From: Prevotella sp. P2-180
GTDB lineage: Bacteria > Bacteroidota > Bacteroidia > Bacteroidales > Bacteroidaceae
Length of the DNA: 64,000 bases
NCBI RefSeq assembly: GCF_002251435.1
Contig: NZ_NPJI01000112.1
Span: forward strand, 1 to 64,000
Direction of reading: 5' to 3'
Shown: positions 35,554-43,873 of the stretch, one piece after another
Position numbering within the stretch: position 1 is the stretch's first letter
Layout: each line of letters begins with the position of its first letter
Notes under the pieces: model-generated
What the model saw: only the letters and a program-made list of their open reading frames with translations
What the model was told of the DNA's origin: nothing
Databases searched by the model: none
Made by a program: the position numbers and the translations under genes

Positions 35554-37158
35554 TTATTGTTTATTTGCTATCGCTGTCTTGACGAAGTCGAGGAACAGTG
35601 GATGCGGTTTCAGTACTGTGCTTTGGTACTCAGGATGGAACTGAGTGCCGATGAACCATTTCAGTCCTGGTATTTCCACTATCTCGACAAGGTCGCTTTC
35701 TGGGTTACGTCCCACGCACTGCATACCGTGACGTTCATACTCGGTGATGAACCGGTTGTTGAACTCATAGCGGTGGCGGTGGCGTTCCATTATGTGGTCT
35801 TGTTTATAAATGTCTATTACTCTTGAGCCTTGGCGCAGTATGCAGTCGAAGGCTCCAAGTCGCATAGTTCCTCCCATCATGGTGATGTCTTTTTGTTCCT
35901 CCATGATGTCGATGACGTTGTTTGTGGTCTTCTCGTCCATCTCTCGGCTGTTGGCGTCGGCATATCCGAGCACATTGCGCGCGAACTCGATGACCATCAT
36001 CTGCATACCGAGACAGATGCCGAAGGTGGGTATGTCGTGGGTCCTGGTATATTTGATGGCCGTAATCTTCCCCTCAATGCCACGCTGTCCGAATCCCGGG
36101 CAGATGACCACTCCGTTGAGGCCTTTCAGGCTTTCAGCCACGTTGTCGTCGGTGAGTGTCTCAGAGTTAATGAACTTCAGCACTGTCTTGTGGTCGTTGT
36201 ATGTGCCAGCCTGTGAGAGGCTTTCGCGAATGCTCTTGTAAGCGTCCTGCAGGTCGTACTTTCCCACGAGTCCGATGACCACTTCCTCTTTGGCGTTGTT
36301 TCTTCTTTCGAGGAAGCTTTTCCATGGTCCGAGACTTGGAGTCTCGCCGATGGGCATGTTAAGTTTTTTGAGTATGGCAGTGTCGAGACCCTGATTTTGC
36401 ATGTTGACAGGCACTTCGTATATCGAAGGCAAGTCTTCGCTCTGTACCACGCAATCGATATCGACATTACAGAAAGAAGCCACCTTTTTCAGAATGCTTT
36501 CGTCGAGGTGTTTTTCTGTTCTCAGCACGAGGATGTCGGGCTGAATGCCTTGGCTCTGCAGCTCCTTCACGGAGTGTTGTGTAGGCTTGGTCTTGAGTTC
36601 TCCGGCAGCCTTGAGGTATGGGATATATGTGAGGTGGATGCTGACGGCATTTTTCCCGAGTTCCCATTTCATCTGTCTGATGGCCTCGAGGAACGGTGCG
36701 CTCTCGATGTCGCCAATAGTGCCTCCAATCTCAGTTATGACAAAGTCATAGTGGTTTTTCTCGCCGAGTAGTTTTACGTTGCGCTTTATCTCGTTTGTGA
36801 TGTGAGGCACCACTTGTATTGTCTTGCCGAGATAGTCGCCTCGTCGTTCCTTGTCAATGACAGCCTTGTATATTCTTCCTGTGGTGAGCGAGTTGGCGCG
36901 TGTGGTTTGTATACCGGTGAATCGTTCGTAGTGTCCGAGGTCGAGGTCTGTCTCCATTCCGTCGACTGTGACATAACACTCTCCGTGTTCGTAGGGATTG
37001 AGTGTTCCGGGGTCGATATTGATGTAAGGGTCAAACTTTTGGATGGTGATGTTGTAACCCCTTGCCTGTAGCAGTTTTCCTATAGAGGAAGAGATGATTC
37101 CTTTGCCGAGCGATGATACCACACCGCCTGTAACGAAGATGTACTTAGTGTCTGTCAT
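35554..37158 (-). CDS. pyrG: CTP synthase
   Basis: CTP synthase of 534 residues, aminating UTP to CTP with glutamine. I use ATG 37158 (MTDTKYIFVTGGVVSSLGKG), which puts the synthetase P-loop at the N-terminus as in all homologues; the upstream open frame contains the promoter. The C-terminal glutaminase shows FGICLGMQMMVIEFARNV with the catalytic cysteine, and the closing FHPEYQS with the catalytic histidine and glutamate. Confidence 0.96.
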   Translation of the reverse strand: MTDTKYIFVTGGVVSSLGKGIISSSIGKLLQARGYNITIQKFDPYINIDPGTLNPYEHGECYVTVDGMETDLDLGHYERFTGIQTTRANSLTTGRIYKAVIDKERRGDYLGKTIQVVPHITNEIKRNVKLLGEKNHYDFVITEIGGTIGDIESAPFLEAIRQMKWELGKNAVSIHLTYIPYLKAAGELKTKPTQHSVKELQSQGIQPDILVLRTEKHLDESILKKVASFCNVDIDCVVQSEDLPSIYEVPVNMQNQGLDTAILKKLNMPIGETPSLGPWKSFLERRNNAKEEVVIGLVGKYDLQDAYKSIRESLSQAGTYNDHKTVLKFINSETLTDDNVAESLKGLNGVVICPGFGQRGIEGKITAIKYTRTHDIPTFGICLGMQMMVIEFARNVLGYADANSREMDEKTTNNVIDIMEEQKDITMMGGTMRLGAFDCILRQGSRVIDIYKQDHIMERHRHRYEFNNRFITEYERHGMQCVGRNPESDLVEIVEIPGLKWFIGTQFHPEYQSTVLKPHPLFLDFVKTAIANKQ

Positions 37159-37206
37159 TGTGTTTATTTTTTTATTGGTTTTTTTTCTTGTATTGTTATC
37201 AAGGCG

Positions 37207-37214
37207 CAAAGTTA
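37207..37214 (-). promoter_or_regulatory. -7 promoter box for pyrG-yidC
   Basis: Minus strand TAACTTTG followed by CGCC, 48 nt upstream of the pyrG ATG at 37158. Confidence 0.65.
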
Positions 37215-37307
37215 CACATTTTTTTTTTATTATAATAAGGTAAAGAGAATAATATCTCAATACTTGTTAAAAATTCGATAAAAAGGCTTTTTATGGGATA
37301 TTTTTTA

Positions 37308-37315
37308 TAACTTTG
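37308..37315 (+). promoter_or_regulatory. -7 promoter box for the DUF3078 gene
   Basis: TAACTTTG followed by CACCC, 24 nt before ATG 37340. Confidence 0.65.
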
Positions 37316-37339
37316 CACCCAAAACTCAATAAATAGCAG

Positions 37340-38617
37340 ATGGTTTTAAGACTTATTTTTATTCTTGCATTAATGATGGTGGCGACATTGTCGAGTGCCC
37401 AGCGTTTTAAGAACAAACCGCAGGAGGTGAATCCAGTGGTAAAGGCTTATATTGACTCGCTCGTTTCAGCCAAGGCGAGGCTGGACTCTGTCTCGACAGG
37501 TAATAAGGATGACGTGAATGAGAAATATTTTCGTCTGTTCTCGCCTTTGACATTCTATTACGGCACTGCCATGAACCAACTGTCGATTTTTGGTGATAAT
37601 AATAGTACCGACAAGCTTGACGCCGCGATAGACGAGGCATTGATGACGACATATCTTAACCGCCCTGACCTTGTGGTGTTCACCGAGCATGAACTGAAGA
37701 AAGCGGGAAGCATAAGGGAAGACCTTGACAAACCAGTGAAGCCGAAGGTGGACCTTTCGGCACATGTGGCTCCGAAGCCCGACCATGTGGACGACATTCC
37801 AGTGGACGTGGTGGTAAGGAAACCAAACTTCTGGACTTTCGACGGCGACGGCTTCTTGCAGTTCCTGCAGAATTACGTGTCGGGCAACTGGTATAAGGGA
37901 GGCGAGAGCAACTACTCTATGGTGGGTGCGTTGACACTGAAGGCAAACTACAACAACAAAAGCGGCATAAAGTTTGACAATATGCTTGAACTAAAATTAG
38001 GGTTCCAGACATCAAAGGCTGACACATTGCATAAGTTCAAGACCAACAACGACCTTATCCGATATACAGGAAAATTTGGTATACAGGCCACGAAGCGTTG
38101 GTATTACACACTTCAGCTGCTTGCCTACACGCAGTTTACAAAAGGTCTTAAGAGCAACGACCACAAAGTATATTCTGACTTTTTGTCGCCGCTGAACGTC
38201 AACCTCGGTCTTGGTATGGACTATACAGTGGAGGCGTTTAACAAGCGGCTGACTGGTAATGTCAACCTCTCGCCCTTGTCGTTTAATTTCCGCTATGTGG
38301 GTCGTGATGCCTTGACTGCAAACAATGGTATAAGCGAAGGGCATCACACGAAAGAAGACTTCGGTTCGCAGCTCACTTCGGTGCTGACATGGAAATTCTC
38401 GGATATAGTGTCTTGGAAGACAAGACTTTACGCTTATACGACATACAAACGTTCGGAGGTGGAATGGGAAAACACGCTGACGCTGCAAGTGAGCAAGTAC
38501 ATTAGCACGAATATCTTTGTGTATCCGCGTTTCGACGATTCCACAGCGCGCGATGAGGATATGGGATACTGGCAGTTTAAGGAGTATTGTTCACTCGGAT
38601 TCTCGTATAATTTCTAA
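37340..38617 (+). CDS. DUF3078 outer-membrane beta-barrel-like protein
   Basis: A 425-residue exported protein with signal peptide (VLRLIFILALMMVATLSSAQ). From about residue 160 it consists of amphipathic strands typical of outer-membrane barrels: NYVSGNWYKGGESNYSMVGA, a stretch of alternating residues through DNMLELKLGFQ, and a final YCSLGFSYNF ending in phenylalanine. It matches the DUF3078 family of Bacteroidetes. The function is unknown. Single gene divergent from pyrG. Confidence 0.82.
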   Translation: MVLRLIFILALMMVATLSSAQRFKNKPQEVNPVVKAYIDSLVSAKARLDSVSTGNKDDVNEKYFRLFSPLTFYYGTAMNQLSIFGDNNSTDKLDAAIDEALMTTYLNRPDLVVFTEHELKKAGSIREDLDKPVKPKVDLSAHVAPKPDHVDDIPVDVVVRKPNFWTFDGDGFLQFLQNYVSGNWYKGGESNYSMVGALTLKANYNNKSGIKFDNMLELKLGFQTSKADTLHKFKTNNDLIRYTGKFGIQATKRWYYTLQLLAYTQFTKGLKSNDHKVYSDFLSPLNVNLGLGMDYTVEAFNKRLTGNVNLSPLSFNFRYVGRDALTANNGISEGHHTKEDFGSQLTSVLTWKFSDIVSWKTRLYAYTTYKRSEVEWENTLTLQVSKYISTNIFVYPRFDDSTARDEDMGYWQFKEYCSLGFSYNF

Positions 38618-38635
38618 ATACATTAACTTCTGATT

Positions 38636-40615
38636 CTACTTCTTAGTATACTTCTTTATTATGCTATACGCCTTATACAGACCGAGTTCTCCGGCCTTGC
38701 TAAGGTCGGCAATGGCTTTGTTCATCACCTTCTTGTGTATTAGTGCGAGGCCGCGGTTGTAGTATGCCTCGGCGAGATTCGGGTCGAGGTCAAGAGCCTT
38801 GTCGTAATCGAGGATAGCCTTGTCGTAGTCGGCTCGGAGGGAATGTGCAATGCCACGGTTATAGTAGGTGAATGCGCAGTCAGGATTCAGGCTTATTGCC
38901 TTGTCGAGGTCGTCGACTACGGTTACGAGTTTCATATCCACTGCCTCGCTCTTGTTCTCTCTGGCGAGCATCATGATGCTTATCTGCTTCATGCGGCATG
39001 CAGCCCGCTGCCAATAGGGCAGGGGAGAGACACTATCGACAGCAAGGTAAGAAGTAAGGTCTTCGATGGCATCCTGGAAGTTTTGCACAACGGAATATGC
39101 CACAGCCCTTCTAAGGAGTATGGGAGCTGCCTTGCGCTCGTCGGTAGACAAGGTGAGCTGGGCTGACAGAGAGGCTATGAGGTCAAAATAGGTGCGTGTG
39201 GAACGCTCGTCGAGAATAGGGGTTGAACAACTGAGACACAATGGCTTGCCTTCAGGTGTAGAGCTGTTGAAAGCGTCTACGAACCTGTCGTAGGGCAAGT
39301 AGCTCTCAACCTCGGTTTTCTTTCTTTCATACGACATTTCGTACATAGGCATTTCCTCAAGGTCTGTTTGTCGGTTTTGTACTCGTCCACGATATTCGTT
39401 CTTGTACTCGTGTTTCATTTCTTGTTCGTCTTCCACCACGAGCTGGTTATATTTCTCCAAGTCCTGGTCGCTGCGTTTTCTTAGCTGTTTTTTGTTCAGA
39501 CGAGGTTGTATGCCGTAGAGCGACTTGTATAATTGAGCCTTGTATACACGGAATTCGTCGGCCTCCGCCTGTTTTGTCATGCCGAGTCGGCGATAGCAGC
39601 TGGCGCGGCTTTGCAGTCCTGTCCAGAAGTTTGGAAACTCTTCTATCACCTTTGAGTAGTCGCGGATGGCACCGCGCAGGTTGCCGGTCTTGTCGAGAAG
39701 CAGGGCGCGGTTGTAGAGGGCCATGAGGTTGTCGGGTTCGAGGCGGAGAACGAAGTCGAAGTCGGTGATGGCGCGGTTGTCGTCGCCTACCTGTGCGCGC
39801 AATAGTCCTCTGTTGTAGTGTCCGAGGAAGTTGTTGGGGTCTATGTCGAGAGCCATGTCATAGTCAGCCATGGTTCCCCTGAGGTTGTTTTGGTTTACTC
39901 GTGCCAATGCCCTGTTAAGGTAGCAAGCCACGTTTTTGGGTTGCAGGTGAATGGCCTTGTCGAGTTGTTTTTCCGCTTCTTTCCATTTTTTCCGTGAGAG
40001 GTTGATGGAAGCCAGCGCTTGCCAGGTTCCGCTCTCATAAGGGTCGATGTCCACACTTTTGTTTAGTGATTCCATGGCTTTTGTAGTGTCTTTCTTGTGT
40101 ATATACACTTCAGCCTGCATGGCATATCCCCGCGCATATTGTTTCCAGCGTGTGAGTATGGTGTCGAGGTCGTTGAGCGCATGGTCGTAGTCTTTGTTTT
40201 GGATGCGGCATAGTGTACGGTTGTGCCATAGCGACTGGTTTTCGGGGTCGTATTTCAGTGCACGGTCATAGTCGGTGATGGCTTCCGTGTACTTCTCTTG
40301 CTGAATGCGTGCAAGTCCACGCAGTTCGTAGATGTTGGTGATGAACGGGTTGATGGAAATGGCCTGTGAGCAGTCGGCCTCGGCGCCAGTGAAGTCGTCG
40401 AGGTTATATTTAGCCACGGCTCTATAGAACCACGGCTCGTAAAGATAAGGTTTTGCGGTGATGGCCTGGTTGAAATATTGTATAGAAAGAACATAGTCCT
40501 CAAAATATAAGGCGTTGCGGCCAATGATGAGTAGTCGGTCGATATTATATTGTGCAACCGATGCTAGTGAGCATAACAAAGCCGATATGATGAATACTAT
40601 CTTTCTGTACAACAT
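38636..40615 (-). CDS. tetratricopeptide repeat protein, exported
   Basis: A 659-residue protein with signal peptide (ending LASVAQYN) and at least ten TPR-like repeats with the pattern ALYNRALLLDKTGNLRGAI, HYNRGLLRAQVGDDNRAI, YYNRGIAHSLRADYDKAI. The repeats fill residues about 25-350 and again from 470 to the end, with a charged coiled-coil-like linker between (residues about 360-440). TPR arrays are protein-docking scaffolds, so it is probably part of a periplasmic or cell-surface assembly. It is the last gene after def with a 7-nt gap. Confidence 0.88.
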   Translation of the reverse strand: MLYRKIVFIISALLCSLASVAQYNIDRLLIIGRNALYFEDYVLSIQYFNQAITAKPYLYEPWFYRAVAKYNLDDFTGAEADCSQAISINPFITNIYELRGLARIQQEKYTEAITDYDRALKYDPENQSLWHNRTLCRIQNKDYDHALNDLDTILTRWKQYARGYAMQAEVYIHKKDTTKAMESLNKSVDIDPYESGTWQALASINLSRKKWKEAEKQLDKAIHLQPKNVACYLNRALARVNQNNLRGTMADYDMALDIDPNNFLGHYNRGLLRAQVGDDNRAITDFDFVLRLEPDNLMALYNRALLLDKTGNLRGAIRDYSKVIEEFPNFWTGLQSRASCYRRLGMTKQAEADEFRVYKAQLYKSLYGIQPRLNKKQLRKRSDQDLEKYNQLVVEDEQEMKHEYKNEYRGRVQNRQTDLEEMPMYEMSYERKKTEVESYLPYDRFVDAFNSSTPEGKPLCLSCSTPILDERSTRTYFDLIASLSAQLTLSTDERKAAPILLRRAVAYSVVQNFQDAIEDLTSYLAVDSVSPLPYWQRAACRMKQISIMMLARENKSEAVDMKLVTVVDDLDKAISLNPDCAFTYYNRGIAHSLRADYDKAILDYDKALDLDPNLAEAYYNRGLALIHKKVMNKAIADLSKAGELGLYKAYSIIKKYTKK

Positions 40616-40622
40616 TTCAGAA

Positions 40623-41186
40623 TTATTTTCTTGGTAAAAGTTTTGTTTTGTAGCCGCAACGGAAACGTCCTTGCAGTAGTGCCTTGAGCTTGTTCTTTAT
40701 CAGTTGTTTGCGCAGTGGTGAAATACGGTCAACGAACATTTTTCCGTCAAGGTGGTCAAACTCGTGTTGCATGCATCTTGCGAGGAATCCATCCACCCAC
40801 TCGTCATGCAGTTGGAAGTCGCTGTCGAGATACTCTACCCGGATGCGTTTTGGCCGTGTCACTTTCTCGTGTATAGCTGGCAGTGAGAGGCATCCTTCTT
40901 CCTGTGAGTCTGTTTCAGTATCGTCGTATTCAATAATGTATGGATTGATGTAAACTTTTTTAAATCCGTCGTATTCCGGCATGTCTTCTTTCAGAACGTC
41001 AAGGTCAATGACCACGAGTCTTATATCCTTGCCTATTTGCGGTGCTGCGAGTCCTACGCCGTCAGCCTGTGTAAGCGTTTCAAACATGTCGGCAATGAGT
41101 TGTTTGAGATCTGGATAGTCGGCTGTGATGTCTTGTGCCTCTTTTCTAAGCACAGGCTGGCCATAAGTGTAAATTGGTAAAATCAT
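40623..41186 (-). CDS. def: peptide deformylase
   Basis: A 187-residue metallo-deformylase removing the N-formyl group from nascent proteins. All three family motifs are present: GVGLAAPQIG near residue 44, EEGCLSLP near 97 and QHEFDHLDG near 138, giving Cys and two His metal ligands. A basic C-terminal tail follows (RCGYKTKLLPRK). It sits 1 nt after ruvX and 7 nt before the TPR gene, in one operon. Confidence 0.96.
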   Translation of the reverse strand: MILPIYTYGQPVLRKEAQDITADYPDLKQLIADMFETLTQADGVGLAAPQIGKDIRLVVIDLDVLKEDMPEYDGFKKVYINPYIIEYDDTETDSQEEGCLSLPAIHEKVTRPKRIRVEYLDSDFQLHDEWVDGFLARCMQHEFDHLDGKMFVDRISPLRKQLIKNKLKALLQGRFRCGYKTKLLPRK

Positions 41187-41187
41187 T

Positions 41188-41613
41188 TTAATGTTGAAAT
41201 TTGATTTTTGAGTTCATATAGTCCTGAAGGATTATGGTGGCGCTTATTTCATCGACAAGAGCCTTGTCCTGTCTTGCTTTCTTTTTCAATCCACCATCGA
41301 GCATGGCCTTGTGTGCCAGCACAGACGTGAATCTCTCGTCGTAGAATTCCACGGGGATGTGTGGCAGCGCAATTTTCAGCTTTTCTACAAACGCCTTCAC
41401 GCGTGGCAGGTTTTCGCTTGGTTTGCCATTGGGTTGTATAGGCTCGCCTACCACAAACAGTTCGACCTCTTCTCGCGATGTGTAGTCCTTGAGGAAATTG
41501 ATGAGTTCAGACGTAGGGACAGTCGCCAATCCCCCAGGTATGATTTTCAGGGGATCGGTGACCGCCAGTCCACATCTTTTCTTTCCGTAGTCGACAGAAA
41601 GTATTCTTGCCAT
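41188..41613 (-). CDS. ruvX: YqgF/RuvX-type nuclease
   Basis: A 141-residue RNase H-fold protein of the YqgF family, starting ILSVDYGKKRCGLAVTD with the first catalytic aspartate. VVGEPIQPNGK holds the glutamate and FYDERFTSVLA the conserved arginine-rich strand. Homologues act as putative Holliday-junction resolvases or in 16S pre-rRNA processing. Third motif D appears in ALVDEISATIILQDYM. Operon position between the SPOR gene (6 nt) and def (1 nt). Confidence 0.93.
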   Translation of the reverse strand: MARILSVDYGKKRCGLAVTDPLKIIPGGLATVPTSELINFLKDYTSREEVELFVVGEPIQPNGKPSENLPRVKAFVEKLKIALPHIPVEFYDERFTSVLAHKAMLDGGLKKKARQDKALVDEISATIILQDYMNSKIKFQH

Positions 41614-41619
41614 TATGCG

Positions 41620-42105
41620 TTATTTAGCGAGCAACCAAGCGTCAGGATATTTTGCCCTGAAATCGTTGCGACTTGCAGTTGCCTCAGACTTGCTGTCGAA
41701 TGTAGCTGCAACAACACGATACATGTTTCTGCTCTCGTTCTTTACAATTTGTGCGTCATAGCCTTTGTCTTTCAACTGGGCCTGTAGTCCTTCAGCGTTG
41801 GCCAAGACAGAGAAAGAACCAACCACTACGCTGAAATTCTTAAGTCCTGAACCACTGACGAGCGAATAGTTTTCTTGACGAACCTGCACGTTGTCCAAGT
41901 TGTCAACCACTCGTGTCTCAGATACCGTTTTTGTCTCCACCGGTGCCACTACGTTCACTGGAGCCTGTTGTGTTTCCACGGGTTGTGTTGTTTCCTGTGC
42001 CTTAGCTTTCTCGTAAGCTTTCTTGTAAGCGCTCTCGCTTGATTTGCAACCAGTCATTGCCAATGCTGCGCAAAAAGCCGCGCATATTACAAAATACTTT
42101 TTCAT
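41620..42105 (-). CDS. SPOR-domain lipoprotein
   Basis: A 161-residue lipoprotein: signal ends LAMTGC, lipid cysteine near residue 20. A Gln/Thr/Val-rich linker (about 25-75) leads to a C-terminal SPOR domain (about 85-158, FSVVVGSFSVLANAEGLQAQ) that binds denuded peptidoglycan at division sites. First gene of the ruvX-def-TPR unit. Role in cell-wall remodelling or division is inferred from the domain. Confidence 0.87.
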   Translation of the reverse strand: MKKYFVICAAFCAALAMTGCKSSESAYKKAYEKAKAQETTQPVETQQAPVNVVAPVETKTVSETRVVDNLDNVQVRQENYSLVSGSGLKNFSVVVGSFSVLANAEGLQAQLKDKGYDAQIVKNESRNMYRVVAATFDSKSEATASRNDFRAKYPDAWLLAK

Positions 42106-42290
42106 ATTTCTGTTTATTGTTATTGAATTATTACTTATATTTCTGTGGATTTGTCGTATGACCTTGCGAAATTACAAAGTTTTCTTGAAATACTGGCATA
42201 ATTGCTGCATAAAGTTTGTTAAATCAGGAAAAACAAATGGATTTAACAAAAAATCACGCGAAAAACTATTGCTGTTTCGATAAAAATGCC

Positions 42291-42298
42291 TATATTTG
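42291..42298 (+). promoter_or_regulatory. -7 promoter box for the YtxH operon
   Basis: TATATTTG followed by C, 53 nt before ATG 42351. Confidence 0.6.
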
Positions 42299-42350
42299 CC
42301 ACAACTTTAGAGGTAAAAAATAGTATCAAACAATTTAAAGGTTATTTATC

Positions 42351-42563
42351 ATGAAAAGTTTAGGTTATGTAGGCGCTTTCCTCGGAGGCGCAATTGCCGG
42401 AGCCGTTATCGGACTGCTCGTGGCACCGGAGAAGGGTAAGGATACCCGTTCAAAGATTTCTGACACTGTCGACGACTTCCTCCGTAAGCACAATGTAAAG
42501 CTCTCGCGCAAGGAAGTTGACGACTTGGTAGACGACATTCAAGAAGTAACGCCAGCTGAGTAA
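42351..42563 (+). CDS. YtxH-domain small membrane protein
   Basis: A 70-residue protein with one glycine-rich hydrophobic helix (LGYVGAFLGGAIAGAVIGLL) followed by a charged cytoplasmic part (PEKGKDTRSKISDTVDDFLRK), the YtxH pattern known from general-stress proteins. It opens a three-gene unit with a holin-like membrane protein (7-nt gap) and a basic coiled-coil protein. Confidence 0.87.
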   Translation: MKSLGYVGAFLGGAIAGAVIGLLVAPEKGKDTRSKISDTVDDFLRKHNVKLSRKEVDDLVDDIQEVTPAE

Positions 42564-42570
42564 GTAGCTT

Positions 42571-42924
42571 ATGGCAATGTTTTCAAACGATAAGAACATC
42601 GAGACTATTGCCCAACTGGTAGAGGCTCTGAAAGACTACATCGAGCTTGAGAAAGACTATCTGAAGCTCGATGTGGTCGACAAGGCCGTACGCCTTTTGA
42701 CGGCTGCCTCGCTGTTTGTTGTAAGTTTTCTCTTTGCTCTTGCCATTATGCTGTATGCATCGTTTGCCGCTGTATACTGGATGGCTCCGTTTATGGGTAC
42801 GGCCAAGGCATTTGCCATTATGGGCGGCGTATATCTGTTGCTGCTCTTCATTATTATATTTTTCCGTAAACCTCTCATCGAGCGTCCGTTGGTGAGATGT
42901 TTCGCAAATATTCTATTAAGTTGA
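42571..42924 (+). CDS. phage-holin-family/YqjE-like membrane protein
   Basis: A 117-residue protein with an amphipathic N-terminus (KNIETIAQLVEALKDYIELE) and two adjacent hydrophobic helices (SLFVVSFLFALAIMLYASFA and AFAIMGGVYLLLLFIIIFF). This is the layout of the putative Actinobacterial holin-X/YqjE family (PF07332), not a lysis holin. Together with YtxH it is probably an envelope-stress component. Confidence 0.78.
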   Translation: MAMFSNDKNIETIAQLVEALKDYIELEKDYLKLDVVDKAVRLLTAASLFVVSFLFALAIMLYASFAAVYWMAPFMGTAKAFAIMGGVYLLLLFIIIFFRKPLIERPLVRCFANILLS

Positions 42925-42929
42925 AAGCT

Positions 42930-43187
42930 ATGGACAATACCAATATTATACACAATCTGGAGGACATCCAGGCCAGAAAAGCGCAGTTGCATGAGACCAT
43001 CGGGAAACAAGGGGAGAAGGTGGCGGCCCTTTGGCACGACCTCGTCACGGTGAAGCAGACCAACGACCGGGGTGAGATGTTGTCGGGGCTTCTGAGCAAG
43101 GGGGTAATGGCTTTTGACGTTGTTTTGATGATTACCAAACTCTACCGGAGGTACGGCTCGTTGTTTAAGCGTAAGAAAAGGAGATAA
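42930..43187 (+). CDS. hypothetical protein, third gene of the YtxH operon
   Basis: An 85-residue protein from ATG 42930, five nt past the stop of the holin-like gene; a longer start at 42897 would overlap that gene. The first half is a predicted charged helix (NLEDIQARKAQLHETIGKQG), then a short hydrophobic segment (GVMAFDVVLMITKLY), then a very basic tail (KRKKRR). Likely a membrane-associated partner of the two preceding genes. I do not recognise a named family. Confidence 0.7.
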   Translation: MDNTNIIHNLEDIQARKAQLHETIGKQGEKVAALWHDLVTVKQTNDRGEMLSGLLSKGVMAFDVVLMITKLYRRYGSLFKRKKRR

Positions 43188-43240
43188 GGGAAATTTTCTT
43201 GAACTTACGCGCGTACCTTTATATTTATTGTATGCCCAGA

Positions 43241-43459
43241 TTATTGCCAATAATAACTATCCTGGAGCGCAATGTCTTTTGTTATTTTGTCAATGTTGCC
43301 AATCCACAGTGCTTTGTCAAAACTTATCATATCATACTTATTGCTGTCCCATCGTTGCAAGTCAACAGCCATCACATGAGTGTCCAGCATTGTGTACGAA
43401 TATCGTTCTGCAGGCGTAAAATCCCCAGTGTGTTTTTTGTCGTTCAGCAGTGTTAGGAC
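43241..43459 (-). pseudogene. truncated remnant of an unidentified gene
   Basis: The minus strand carries a good protein-like stretch of about 72 codons ending in TAA at 43241 (parts: GDFTPAERYSYTMLDTHVMA, DLQRWDSNKYDMISFDKALW, IGNIDKITKDIALQDSYYWQ). Upstream it meets two stop codons in the same frame, with no plausible start. The residue mix and codon use look like a real soluble protein's C-terminus. It lies in the 687-nt gap between the YtxH operon and the C39 exporter. Parent gene unknown. Confidence 0.45.
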
Positions 43460-43561
43460 TTATCACTGTCGTATTTAAACTCATAGCTCAACTAGTTACG
43501 CAAATATTTTCCAACTTGTTGCAACACATACTTTCACAGGCTTTTCACCATGGGGCTTATT

Positions 43562-43850
43562 GGCACAGTTACATAAGTCCGTGGCAATATCATCTTGTTA
43601 TCCAAAGACCATGTTGTTTAGCTTGATTTATCGTTCAGCCAAGGCTGAACGGTGCTTGAAGTTATCTTCATGAGACAAGTACAGTGCCTTCAACGACCGT
43701 TCAGCCTTGGCTGAACGATAAACACATATTTACTGACTTCATCACTTTTATGTAATGCATTGACGATGCATGTACTCCTCTACGGAATTTCTGCTGTTCT
43801 AATATATACCTATACTACAAATTTAAGCCACGGACTTATGCAACTGTGCC
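43562..43850. mobile_element. MITE-like element with 24-bp terminal inverted repeats
   Basis: GGCACAGTT(A)CATAAGTCCGTGGC at 43562-43585 is inverted at 43827-43850 with one mismatch. Inside, a second inverted repeat of about 35 nt (43627-43661 and 43688-43722, core CGTTCAGCCAAGGCTGAACG) forms a long stem with a 26-nt loop. The element of 289 bp has no coding frame. The structure fits a non-autonomous transposable element; no clear target duplication is visible. It ends 24 nt from the stop of the C39 exporter gene. Confidence 0.6.
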
Positions 43851-43873
43851 TTGTTTTTAGTTGATTCTCCAAA

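Noticed and set aside
42657..43250. A 197-codon minus-strand frame over the YtxH operon
   Set aside because: Antisense to two recognisable small membrane protein genes with good spacing and starts. No own motif.
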